Shown piece by piece: positions 43,588 to 52,396 of a DNA stretch of 64,000 bases (position 1 is its first letter; each line of letters begins with the position of its first letter). Made by a program: the position numbers and the translations under genes. Below the pieces are notes generated by a model, which was given only the letters and a program-made list of their open reading frames with translations, did not search any database and was not told the origin of the DNA. The DNA comes from Pseudarthrobacter sp. BIM B-2242 (GTDB taxonomy: Bacteria; Actinomycetota; Actinomycetes; Actinomycetales; Micrococcaceae): the NCBI RefSeq assembly GCF_014764445.1, contig NZ_CP061721.1, positions 1,674,001 to 1,738,000 of the forward strand. The letters are read 5' to 3'.

Positions 43588-44390
43588 CCTCGCCCCAGCT
43601 GCCCGAACCGCACTCCGGATCGGGCCATCGCTCTCCGGAACCATCCGGACCGCAGCCCGCCAGCCCCGAACCGTCCCCCGGGGAACCCTCTCCGATGGCG
43701 GGCCTCGCGGCGGACTACGCGGCCAAAGCCGGCCTGCACCGCACGCACGACGGCCGGATTGATGTCCTCAAGACCGCCGGCGGGGTCCAGGGCATCGCGG
43801 AGAGCATCGTGCCGGGCCTGTTGTTCCTGGTGGCCTTCACAATCACCCGGGACCTCACGCTGGCCCTGGTCGCAGCGCTGGCATCGGCCGCCGCGTTTAC
43901 GGTGGCCCGGCTCATCCAGCGGCGCCCGCTGACCCAGGCGCTTGCCGGCGTTGTGGGCGTGGGCATTTCAGCCTGGCTCGCAAACACCACCGGGAAAGCG
44001 GAAGATTTCTATCTTCCGGGCTTCTTCACCAACGCCGCCTACATTGTGGCGATGGTCATCTCCATCGCCATCAAATGGCCGGTGGCGGGACTCTTGTTCG
44101 GTTTCATCCGCAATGAAGGCCTTGACTGGCGCAAGAACCCGGCACGGCTCAAGGCCTACCGCCTGGGCACCTGGGTCATCGTGGCGGTCCTGGTCCTGCG
44201 GCTGGTGGTCCAGGTACCCCTTTACCTGATGGGCGAGGACGGACTGGCTGCACTCGCCACCACCCGGCTGATCATGGCTGCCCCGCTGTACATCCTGGGC
44301 GTCTGGGTCGCGTGGCTGATCACCCGGCCGGCGCCGGCCGGGGCTGACCCTGGCGCTCAGCCGTCGAAGCCGTCGTCTTCCGGAGCCTGA
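43584..44390 (+). CDS. DUF3159 membrane protein
   Basis: 268 aa. A Pro/Ser-rich N-terminal tail of about 45 residues is followed by about six membrane segments, with the family features VQGIAESIVPGLLFLVAF and FFTNAAYIVAMVISIAIKWP. Corresponds to Rv2693c. ATG overlaps the previous stop by 4 bp (ATGA), so it is coupled to the OB-fold gene. Its last 34 bp overlap the end of the convergent TrkA-like gene. Confidence 0.87.
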   Translation: MTSPQLPEPHSGSGHRSPEPSGPQPASPEPSPGEPSPMAGLAADYAAKAGLHRTHDGRIDVLKTAGGVQGIAESIVPGLLFLVAFTITRDLTLALVAALASAAAFTVARLIQRRPLTQALAGVVGVGISAWLANTTGKAEDFYLPGFFTNAAYIVAMVISIAIKWPVAGLLFGFIRNEGLDWRKNPARLKAYRLGTWVIVAVLVLRLVVQVPLYLMGEDGLAALATTRLIMAAPLYILGVWVAWLITRPAPAGADPGAQPSKPSSSGA

Positions 44391-45100
44391 ACCTCGGCGG
44401 GCTGAACACCTTCGGGCCCGGCCGCATCGTCAGCCGTGGCCGATTCCGCGGACAGCAGCGCCCGCAGCTCATCTTCTGCGGCGATGGTGGTGACGAAGAA
44501 CAGTTCGTCGCCGCCGTCAATCACGTCGTCGCGGCTGGGAGTGATCGGGGCATGGTCCCGGAGGATCGCCACCAGCGTTGAATCCTCGGGCCACCGGATA
44601 TCTCCAACGGTCAGGCCAATGACATGGGAATCGTGCGGGACCGTGAACTCCACCAGCGAGGAAACGCCGGTCTGAAGCGTCAGGAGCCTGACCAGGTCAC
44701 CGATCTCCACTGCCTCTTCCACCAGCGCAGTCATCAGCTGGGGGGTGTTCACCGCCACGTCCACCCCCCAGGAATCGTTGAACATCCAGTCGTTCTTGGG
44801 GTTGTTGACCCGGCCCACAGTGCGGCCCACGCCGAATTCTGTCTTGGCCAGGAGTGAGACGACGAGGTTCACCTTGTCATCCCCGGTGGCTGAAACCACG
44901 ACGTCGGCTTCCTCCACTTTTGCCCCCTGCAGGGTGCTGAGCTCGCAGGCATCGCCCACCAGCCAGTGCGCGCCGCGCAGCCCGCTGCGTCCGATGACCT
45001 CAGGCTTGAGGTCGATCAGCAGGATGTCGTGTTTGTGGGCCAGCAGTTCCCTGGCGATGGATGAACCGACGCTGCCAGCGCCAACAATCACTACTTTCAC
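44357..45100 (-). CDS. TrkA/RCK-type potassium channel regulatory protein (second of pair)
   Basis: 247 aa, GTG start with AAGGAG 5 nt upstream. N-terminal Rossmann RCK_N domain with VIVGAGSVGSSIARELL, then a TrkA-C domain (DSHVIGLTVGDIRWPEDST). These cytosolic proteins bind NAD(H) or nucleotides and gate potassium transporters. Corresponds to CeoB/CeoC of mycobacteria. The C-terminal tail of about 30 acidic residues is unusual. Its start shares one base with the stop of the upstream RCK gene (TAGTG). No TrkH/KtrB membrane subunit is nearby. Confidence 0.9.
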   Translation of the reverse strand: MKVVIVGAGSVGSSIARELLAHKHDILLIDLKPEVIGRSGLRGAHWLVGDACELSTLQGAKVEEADVVVSATGDDKVNLVVSLLAKTEFGVGRTVGRVNNPKNDWMFNDSWGVDVAVNTPQLMTALVEEAVEIGDLVRLLTLQTGVSSLVEFTVPHDSHVIGLTVGDIRWPEDSTLVAILRDHAPITPSRDDVIDGGDELFFVTTIAAEDELRALLSAESATADDAAGPEGVQPAEVQAPEDDGFDG

Positions 45101-45771
45101 TACGACTCCTTGGCGGGTGCTTTGGCCAGGACCTGGGCCACCTGGGAACTGCGGTCTACCGGAACCATGGCGTGCACGGTGTCGCCGTCCTGGTACGACG
45201 TGCCGGCCTCGGGGAGCATCCCCTCGCCGAACCGGGTCAGGTAGGCGACCCGGATGGCTGCGACTTTCTCGATTTCGCTGACCCTGTGGCCGATCCAGCC
45301 GGCGTCGAGGTCCACCTCGGTGAGCACCAGCCGGCCGGAAGGCTCGCGGAAATCGCCCGCGAGGTGCTGTTCGGGAAGGATGCGGCGCAGCACCTGGTCG
45401 GCGCTCCAACGCACGGCGGCCACCGTGGGGATGCCCAGCCGCTGGTAGATCTCTGCCCGGCCCGGATCATAGATTCTGGCTACAACGTGGGGAACATGGA
45501 ACGTCTCGCGAGCCACGCGGGTTGCCAGGATGTTTGAGTTGTCTCCGCTGGACACGGCCGCGAAGGCGTAGGCGTCAGCCACGCCGGCCTGCTGGAGGGT
45601 GTCCCGGTCAAAGCCCACACCCGTGACTTTGCGTCCGGTGAAGCCTTGGCGGAGCCGGCGGAACGCCCGGTCGTCCTGGTCGATGATCGCGACGGAATGG
45701 CCCGCGTCCTCCAGCGTGTGTGCCAGAGTTGCCCCCACCCGGCCACATCCCATGATCACGAAATGCGCCAC
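45100..45771 (-). CDS. TrkA/RCK-type potassium channel regulatory protein (first of pair)
   Basis: 223 aa, GTG start. The N-terminal NAD-binding motif VIMGCGRVGATLAHTLED is followed by the TrkA-C part (GWIGHRVSEIEKVAAIRVAY). It is translationally coupled to the next RCK gene. The pair probably forms a hetero-complex; the divergent KimA-like permease at 45890 is the only membrane transporter nearby, so a functional link is plausible but not shown. Confidence 0.9.
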   Translation of the reverse strand: MAHFVIMGCGRVGATLAHTLEDAGHSVAIIDQDDRAFRRLRQGFTGRKVTGVGFDRDTLQQAGVADAYAFAAVSSGDNSNILATRVARETFHVPHVVARIYDPGRAEIYQRLGIPTVAAVRWSADQVLRRILPEQHLAGDFREPSGRLVLTEVDLDAGWIGHRVSEIEKVAAIRVAYLTRFGEGMLPEAGTSYQDGDTVHAMVPVDRSSQVAQVLAKAPAKES

Positions 45772-45877
45772 CGTGTTTCCTTACCTTCCGTCGCCCGTTG
45801 CTGCTGCTAGAACTCTACCGGCAGGCCGCCTGCCGCAGCCGCCTGGCCGCCGTCATGACACGGGCCGCGAATCAGAC

Positions 45878-45883
45878 TAGCTT
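45878..45883 (+). promoter_or_regulatory. Putative -10 box (TAGCTT) for a leaderless permease transcript
   Basis: TAGCTT, then TGTGGA (6 nt), then GTG 45890. GTGGAG directly abuts the start and is too close to serve as a ribosome site. Confidence 0.5.
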
Positions 45884-45889
45884 TGTGGA

Positions 45890-47866
45890 GTGCTGACAAT
45901 ACTGAATGCCGTTAAACGGGTGCTGGTGGGCAGGCCCTTCAGGAATGACAGGCTCGCCCACACGCTGTTGCCCAAACGGATAGCACTTCCGGTGTTCGCC
46001 TCAGACGCGCTGTCATCGGTGGCCTACGCCCCGGATGAAATCCTGCTGACGCTGGCCCTCGCCGGCATCAGCGCCGTAGCCTTCTCGCCCTGGGTGGGCC
46101 TGGCTGTCATGGTGGTGCTCCTGACAGTGGTGGCGTCCTACCGGCAGAACGTGCACGCGTATCCCTCCGGGGGCGGCGACTACGAGATCGCCAACGAAAA
46201 CCTCGGCAAGTTTTCCGGGCTGACAGTTGCCTCGGCCCTGTTGGTGGACTACGTCCTGACCGTGGCGGTCTCGATGTCTTCGGCGGCCACTTACCTCACC
46301 ACGGCCATACCCGCCCTCCATGGGCAACAGGCGCTCATCGCCACCATCGGCGTGGTCATCCTCGCCTTGGTCAACCTGCGGGGGGTCAAGGAAGCCGGGA
46401 CCCTTTTCGCGGTCCCCACCTACATCTTTATGGCCTCCATCCTGGGCATGACGGCCGTGGGCATTTTCCAGGCGGTAACAGGCCAGTTGGGCCAGGCGCC
46501 GTCCGCGGCCTTCACGATTGTTCCGGCGCCCGGCTTCGACGAAGGGCTGGTGGGCCTGGCGGGGGCCTTCCTGCTGCTGCGGGCCTTTTCCTCGGGCGCC
46601 GCCGCCCTGACCGGTGTTGAAGCCATCAGCAACGGCGTGCCCAACTTCAAGGTACCTAAGAGCAAAAACGCGGCCACCACCCTGTTGCTTCTAGGCACGA
46701 TCGGCGCCGCCATGCTGGCTGGAATCATGTTCCTGGCCAACGCCACCAAGGTCCATATTGTGCTGGACCCGGCCACGGAATTCCTCCTGAACGGGCTGCC
46801 GCTGCCCGAAGAATATATCCAGACCCCGGCGATCAGCCAGATCGCGCAAACCATCTTCGGACCCGGCTCCATACTGTTCTACGTTGTGGTGGCCGCGACG
46901 GGCGTGATTCTGGTGTTCGCAGCGAACACCGCGTTCAACGGCTTTCCCGTGCTCGGTTCCATCCTGGCCCAGGACGGCTACCTTCCCCGCCAGCTGCGGA
47001 CCAGGGGTGACCGCCTGGCGTTCAGCAACGGCGTCCTGGCCCTGGCCGGCGGAGCGCTGGTGCTGATCATTTCGTTCAACGCCGATGTCACCAAACTGAT
47101 CCAGCTCTACATCGTGGGCGTCTTTATCTCGTTTACGCTCAGCCAGTTGGGCATGGTCAGGCACTGGGGGAGGCACCTCAAGCTTGCCAAGGACAAGACC
47201 GTCCGACGCCGAATGGTCAAGTCCCGCACCATCAACAGCATCGGCTTCGGCATGACAGCCCTGGTGCTGGTGATCGTCCTGATCACCAAATTCACCCAGG
47301 GGGCCTGGCTTGCGCTGCTCGCGATGGTGGTGCTGTTCCTGATCATGTGGAGTATCCGGGCGCACTACGACAACGTGGCAAAGGAACTGGCCGTGGACGA
47401 GGATTCCTCCCCGCGGGCCCTGCCGTCCCGGGTCCACGCGGTACTCTTGGTTTCCCACGTGCGGAAGCCCGTGCTGCGTGCCTTGGCGTATGCCCGGGCG
47501 TCACGGCCGTCGCGGCTTGATGCCATTACGGTGGACATCAACGCCGAAGAGACAGCGCAGACAGTTGCCGACTGGGACAAGCTCGACATCCCCGTGCCGC
47601 TCACGGTCCTTGCCAGCCCATACCGGGAAACCATCACCCCGATCATGGAGTACGTCAAAAACATGCGGCGCGATTCGCCCCGCGACCTCGTCGTCGTCTA
47701 CATCCCCGAGTACGTAGTGGGCAAATGGTGGGAACAACTGGTTCACAACCAGACGGCGCTGCGCATCAAGACCCGGCTGCACTTCGAACCTGGCGTGATG
47801 GTGGCCAGTGTCCCGTGGCAGCTTAAATCATCCGAAGAAGCAAAGAACCTGCAGGATATTCAATGA
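45890..47866 (+). CDS. APC-superfamily permease, KimA-like potassium transporter
   Basis: 658 aa. About 12 membrane helices in the first 490 residues, then a cytoplasmic domain of about 150 residues with a universal-stress-like fold (VHAVLLVSHVRKPVLRALAY). The first helix region FASDALSSVAYAPDEILLTL resembles the B. subtilis KimA (YdaO) motif, whose cytoplasmic domain binds c-di-AMP. Annotated in many genomes as an amino-acid permease; its place next to two RCK potassium regulators favours K+. Equivalent to Rv2690c. It overlaps the next gene by 4 bp (ATGA). Confidence 0.82.
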   Translation: MLTILNAVKRVLVGRPFRNDRLAHTLLPKRIALPVFASDALSSVAYAPDEILLTLALAGISAVAFSPWVGLAVMVVLLTVVASYRQNVHAYPSGGGDYEIANENLGKFSGLTVASALLVDYVLTVAVSMSSAATYLTTAIPALHGQQALIATIGVVILALVNLRGVKEAGTLFAVPTYIFMASILGMTAVGIFQAVTGQLGQAPSAAFTIVPAPGFDEGLVGLAGAFLLLRAFSSGAAALTGVEAISNGVPNFKVPKSKNAATTLLLLGTIGAAMLAGIMFLANATKVHIVLDPATEFLLNGLPLPEEYIQTPAISQIAQTIFGPGSILFYVVVAATGVILVFAANTAFNGFPVLGSILAQDGYLPRQLRTRGDRLAFSNGVLALAGGALVLIISFNADVTKLIQLYIVGVFISFTLSQLGMVRHWGRHLKLAKDKTVRRRMVKSRTINSIGFGMTALVLVIVLITKFTQGAWLALLAMVVLFLIMWSIRAHYDNVAKELAVDEDSSPRALPSRVHAVLLVSHVRKPVLRALAYARASRPSRLDAITVDINAEETAQTVADWDKLDIPVPLTVLASPYRETITPIMEYVKNMRRDSPRDLVVVYIPEYVVGKWWEQLVHNQTALRIKTRLHFEPGVMVASVPWQLKSSEEAKNLQDIQ

Positions 47867-49290
47867 ACCCCCAGTCCCAGTCCACGTCCCGGACAGCCCC
47901 CGCACAGGAAGCCGCCGTCGAGCTGGTGCTCGACGTCGGACCCATAGCCCACGGCGGCCACTGCGTAGCCCGCCACGAGGGCAGGGTGATCTTTGTCCGC
48001 CACGGGATTCCCGGCGAAAAAGTCCGCGCCCGCCTGACCGATGCGGGGGAGTCAGCGAAATTCTGGCGGGCAGACGTGGTGGAGGTCCTGGCCGCATCCC
48101 CGGACCGGGTGGAACCCTTCTGGCGCCCGGCCGACTCCCTCCGTTCCTGGCAGCACGGACACCCGCCGGTAGGCGGTGCCGAGTTCGGGCACATCGCCCT
48201 GCCCAGCCAGCGCGAACTTAAGTCCGCGGTACTGGCTGAACAGCTCAAGCGGCTCGCCGGCGTCGACCGTCTGCCCGATGGCCGGGACACACTCAACCTG
48301 GTGGAGGCAGTGGGGGCGCATGTTCCGGGCGCGGATCCCGCGTCCGGCACGGATGCGGCGTACGACGCCGGCACGGGCCTCGGGTGGCGGACGCGCGCGA
48401 GTTTCTCGGTCACCCCCGGCGGAAAACTCGGCATGCACGCCCACCGGTCGGACCAGATCATCCCTGTCCGGGAAATGCCGCTCGCAACGGAGCGCATCAA
48501 TGGGCTGCGGCTCTGGGATATCGACCTGCAGGGCATCGAACGTGTTGAGGTGGCAGCGCCGTCAAACGGTTCCCGCCCCCTGGTACTGCTTGCACCTGCT
48601 CCCGGAACAAAGCCCAAACGGCTCAGTGCCATCGCGGCGCAGCTCCCGGACGACGTCTCGGTGGCCACTTTGGATCCCCTCAGCGGGGACGTCACGCCGT
48701 TGCGTGGCCGGACCTGGGTCCAGGAGTCTGCAGCAGGCCATGACTACCGGGTCACCGGCGCAGGTTTCTGGCAGATCCACCGCGACGCGCCCGGGACGCT
48801 TGTGAGGGCGGTCACATCCTTCCTTCACGAGGGCGGATTCCTGGCAGCCGGTTCCGTGGTTGCCGACCTGTACGCCGGAGCCGGGCTGTTCACGGCACCG
48901 CTGGCTGACGCGGTGGGCGAAACCGGGTCCGTTCTTTCCGTCGAAGGCGCGCCCGGGACCAGCCGGGACGCCCGGAAGAACCTGCATGAGGCGCCTCAGG
49001 TGGAGATCGTCCAGGGGCGGGTTGAGCGCATTCTCCGCCAGAAACCGCGGAATTTCGACGCCGTTATCCTGGATCCTCCGCGGGCGGGAGCGGGGAAGGC
49101 CGTGGTCAGCCAGCTGGTTGCCGCCGGTCCCCGGGCCGTTGCTTACGTATCCTGTGATCCGGCATCCTTTGCCAGGGATGTGGGGTACTTCCAGCAGGCA
49201 GGGTGGGCGCTGGCGGGCCTGCGCGCCTTTGACCTCTATCCGCATACCCACCACATGGAGACTGTCGCACTGCTGACGCCGGCCCGGTGA
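47863..49290 (+). CDS. TrmA/RlmD-type RNA (uracil-5-)-methyltransferase
   Basis: 475 aa. N-terminal TRAM RNA-binding domain (VELVLDVGPIAHGGHCVARH), a middle region and a C-terminal SAM-dependent methyltransferase with VVADLYAGAGLFTAPL, VILDPPRAGAGKAV, and the nucleophile and general-base motif VSCDPASFARD; the tail has YPHTHHMETVALL. It likely methylates uracil in tRNA or 23S rRNA; the exact base is not predictable. The four cysteines of RumA's iron-sulfur cluster were not seen. Equivalent to Rv2689c. Confidence 0.9.
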   Translation: MNPQSQSTSRTAPAQEAAVELVLDVGPIAHGGHCVARHEGRVIFVRHGIPGEKVRARLTDAGESAKFWRADVVEVLAASPDRVEPFWRPADSLRSWQHGHPPVGGAEFGHIALPSQRELKSAVLAEQLKRLAGVDRLPDGRDTLNLVEAVGAHVPGADPASGTDAAYDAGTGLGWRTRASFSVTPGGKLGMHAHRSDQIIPVREMPLATERINGLRLWDIDLQGIERVEVAAPSNGSRPLVLLAPAPGTKPKRLSAIAAQLPDDVSVATLDPLSGDVTPLRGRTWVQESAAGHDYRVTGAGFWQIHRDAPGTLVRAVTSFLHEGGFLAAGSVVADLYAGAGLFTAPLADAVGETGSVLSVEGAPGTSRDARKNLHEAPQVEIVQGRVERILRQKPRNFDAVILDPPRAGAGKAVVSQLVAAGPRAVAYVSCDPASFARDVGYFQQAGWALAGLRAFDLYPHTHHMETVALLTPAR

Positions 49291-49386
49291 TGCTACTAGG
49301 ATGGCGGTAGTAATCCCACGTCGCGCACCGTATTAACGGCTGAGTATTCATGGCTGACCTCCTGCAACATATCTGGCCAGCACTAA

Positions 49387-49400
49387 TTAGGCCTGCCTAA
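49387..49400. promoter_or_regulatory. Palindrome TTAGGC-CT-GCCTAA upstream of acnA
   Basis: Perfect 6-bp inverted repeat, 57 bp before the aconitase start. It shares the TAGGC/GCCTA core with the palindrome at 34554-34566 and resembles an IdeR/DtxR box half site. Likely operator; the regulator is unknown. Confidence 0.55.
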
Positions 49401-49456
49401 CTAGCAAGCCGTCTACCGCGCGACAAAGATGAAACTGTTGCGAGAGGAGTCCTGCG

Positions 49457-52267
49457 ATGAGCACAGTGGACAGCTTCGGTTCAAAAGGCAAACTTAATGT
49501 AGCCGGAACCGAATACGAAATTTTCCGGTTGAACTCCGTTGAAGGTGCAGAAAACCTTCCGTTCAGCCTCAAGGTATTGCTTGAAAACCTGTTGAGGACC
49601 GAGGACGGCGCGAACATCACTGCCGATCACGTGCGTGCCTTGGCTGGCTGGGATCCCAATGCCCAGCCCGATACAGAAATCCAGTTCACGCCTGCCCGCG
49701 TGATCATGCAGGACTTCACCGGCGTCCCCTGCGTGGTGGACCTGGCGACCATGCGTGAAGCGGTCAAGGAACTCGGCGGTGACCCCAAGCGGGTCAACCC
49801 GCTGGCTCCTGCGGAAATGGTCATCGACCACTCCGTCCAGATCGACGCTTTCGGTAACTCCGGCGCACTGGAGCGCAACATGGAGATCGAATACCAGCGG
49901 AACGGTGAGCGTTACCAGTTCCTGCGCTGGGGCCAGACGGCATTCGATGACTTCAAGGTGGTTCCCCCGGGAACCGGCATTGTGCACCAGGTCAACATCG
50001 AATACCTGGCGCGCACGGTGATGACCCGCGAAATTGACGGCGTAGTCCGGGCCTACCCCGACACCTGCGTTGGCACCGACTCGCACACCACCATGGTCAA
50101 CGGCCTGGGTGTCCTCGGCTGGGGCGTTGGCGGCATCGAAGCCGAAGCGGCCATGCTGGGACAGCCCGTCTCCATGCTCATCCCGCGCGTTGTCGGCTTC
50201 AAGCTGACCGGGTCCATCCCGGCCGGCGCCACTGCCACCGACGTTGTGCTGACCATCACCGAGCAGCTCCGCAAGCACGGTGTCGTGGGCAAGTTCGTGG
50301 AATTCTACGGCGAAGGTGTTGCAGCGGTGCCGCTGGCCAACCGCGCCACCATCGGCAACATGAGCCCGGAATTCGGTTCCACGGCCGCAATGTTCCCGAT
50401 CGACGACGTCACATTGGATTACCTGCGCCTCACCGGCCGCTCGGACGAAAATGTGGCACTCGTGGAGTCCTACGCCAAGGAACAGGGCCTCTGGCACGAT
50501 CCGTCGCGTGAGATCAAGTTCTCCGAGTACCTTGAACTGGACCTCTCCACGGTTGTTCCGTCCATCTCCGGCCCCAAGCGTCCGCAGGACCGCATTGAGC
50601 TGACGGATGCCAAGGAGCAGTTCCGCAAGGACATCCACAACTACGTCGCCATCGAAGACGGCAGCGTGGACGAGTCCCTGGACGAGTCGTTCCCGGCCTC
50701 GGATGCCCCGTCCTTCACGCACGCCGACTCGCACACCACCGAGACCAGCCGTGTTGTGTCCGCAGCGAACGGCGCCAACGGGCGTCCGAGCAGCCCGGTG
50801 CACATCAAGACCGAAGACGGCCGCGAGTTCGAACTGGACCACGGAGCGGTGTCCATCGCCTCCATCACGTCCTGCACCAACACGTCCAACCCGTCTGTGA
50901 TGCTGGCAGCCGCGCTGCTGGCGCGCAACGCCGTGGACAAGGGCCTCATGTCAAAGCCGTGGGTCAAGACCTCCGTGGCTCCCGGTTCCAAGGTAGTCAC
51001 CGACTACTACGAGAAGTCCGGCCTGACCCCCTACCTGGAGAAGCTCGGCTTCTACATTGTGGGCTACGGCTGCGCAACCTGCATCGGCAATTCCGGCCCG
51101 CTGGACGCTGAAATCTCCGAGGCCATCCAGGCCAACGACCTTTCCGTCACCGCAGTGCTCTCCGGTAACCGCAACTTCGAAGGCCGGATCAACCCGGACG
51201 TGAAGATGAACTACCTGGCCTCCCCGCCGCTGGTCATCGCTTACGCCCTGGCCGGTACCATGGACTTCGACTTCGACACCGATTCCCTCGGCAAGGACGA
51301 AGCAGGCAACGACGTCTTCCTGAAAGACATCTGGCCCAACCCGGTTGAGGTCCAGCAGGTCATCGATTCCTCGATCGACAAGGACATGTTCGCCCGCGGC
51401 TACGAGGGTGTCTTCGATGGCGACGCACGCTGGAAGGCGCTTGACACGCCCGCCGGTGACACCTTCGCCTGGGATCCGAACTCCACCTACGTCCGGAAGC
51501 CCCCGTACTTCGAGGGCATGAAGGCGCAGCCCGAGCCCGTCCGGAACATCACCGGCGCACGCGTGCTGCTCAAGCTGGGCGATTCGGTCACCACGGACCA
51601 CATCTCCCCGGCCGGTTCCTTCAAGTCGGACACCCCTGCCGGTCAGTACCTGCTGGCCAACGGTGTGGAGCGCAAGGACTTCAACTCCTACGGCTCACGC
51701 CGTGGCAACCACGAAGTCATGATCCGCGGCACGTTCGCGAACATCCGTATCAAGAACCAGCTGCTGGACGGCGTCGAAGGTGGCTTCACCCGCGACTTCA
51801 GCCAGGCTGACGGCCCGCAGGCTTATGTCTACGACGCCGCGCAGAACTACCAGGCAGCCGGCACTCCGCTGGTGGTCCTGGCAGGCAAGGAATACGGGTC
51901 CGGATCCTCCCGTGACTGGGCTGCGAAGGGCACGGCGCTTCTGGGCGTCAAGGCCGTCGTTGCTGAAAGCTACGAGCGCATCCACCGTTCCAACCTGATC
52001 GGCATGGGCGTCCTGCCGCTGCAGTACCCGGCCGGCGAGTCCGCAGCCACCCTGGGCCTGACCGGCACGGAAACCTTCGCGGTTGAGGGCGTCACCGCCC
52101 TGAACGAAGGCACCACGCCCAAGACCCTCAAGGTCACCGCCACCGCAGAAGACGGTTCGGCCAAGTCCTTCGATGCAGTACTCCGCATCGATACCCCGGG
52201 CGAAGCCGACTACTACCGCAACGGCGGCATCCTGCAGTACGTCCTGCGCCAGATCTCCGCAAACTAG
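49457..52267 (+). CDS. acnA: Aconitate hydratase
   Basis: 936 aa. TCA-cycle enzyme converting citrate to isocitrate; AcnA/IRP type. It has the [4Fe-4S] cysteines in [14 protein letters not shown] and [13 protein letters not shown], plus [19 protein letters not shown] and the swivel-domain motif [16 protein letters not shown]. An extra acidic/Ser-rich segment around residues 405-450 is typical of actinobacterial aconitases. Strong GAGAGGAG ribosome site before ATG. Followed by a terminator. Confidence 0.97.
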   Translation: MSTVDSFGSKGKLNVAGTEYEIFRLNSVEGAENLPFSLKVLLENLLRTEDGANITADHVRALAGWDPNAQPDTEIQFTPARVIMQDFTGVPCVVDLATMREAVKELGGDPKRVNPLAPAEMVIDHSVQIDAFGNSGALERNMEIEYQRNGERYQFLRWGQTAFDDFKVVPPGTGIVHQVNIEYLARTVMTREIDGVVRAYPDTCVGTDSHTTMVNGLGVLGWGVGGIEAEAAMLGQPVSMLIPRVVGFKLTGSIPAGATATDVVLTITEQLRKHGVVGKFVEFYGEGVAAVPLANRATIGNMSPEFGSTAAMFPIDDVTLDYLRLTGRSDENVALVESYAKEQGLWHDPSREIKFSEYLELDLSTVVPSISGPKRPQDRIELTDAKEQFRKDIHNYVAIEDGSVDESLDESFPASDAPSFTHADSHTTETSRVVSAANGANGRPSSPVHIKTEDGREFELDHGAVSIASITSCTNTSNPSVMLAAALLARNAVDKGLMSKPWVKTSVAPGSKVVTDYYEKSGLTPYLEKLGFYIVGYGCATCIGNSGPLDAEISEAIQANDLSVTAVLSGNRNFEGRINPDVKMNYLASPPLVIAYALAGTMDFDFDTDSLGKDEAGNDVFLKDIWPNPVEVQQVIDSSIDKDMFARGYEGVFDGDARWKALDTPAGDTFAWDPNSTYVRKPPYFEGMKAQPEPVRNITGARVLLKLGDSVTTDHISPAGSFKSDTPAGQYLLANGVERKDFNSYGSRRGNHEVMIRGTFANIRIKNQLLDGVEGGFTRDFSQADGPQAYVYDAAQNYQAAGTPLVVLAGKEYGSGSSRDWAAKGTALLGVKAVVAESYERIHRSNLIGMGVLPLQYPAGESAATLGLTGTETFAVEGVTALNEGTTPKTLKVTATAEDGSAKSFDAVLRIDTPGEADYYRNGGILQYVLRQISAN

Positions 52268-52294
52268 CGGAGAGCTGAACTACGCAGCACCCTT

Positions 52295-52340
52295 CCGAAG
52301 CCCCGGCCGGTCACCGACCAGCCGGGGCTTCGGCTTTGCA
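52295..52340 (+). terminator. Terminator after acnA
   Basis: Perfect 13-bp arms (52295-52307 and 52321-52333) with a 13-nt loop, then CTTTGCATT. It starts 28 bp after the acnA stop. Confidence 0.85.
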
Positions 52341-52396
52341 TTTCACCCAAGGCGTTAGAGTTAACAGGCACGTCTACCACCCGAAGGAGGGGTCAT

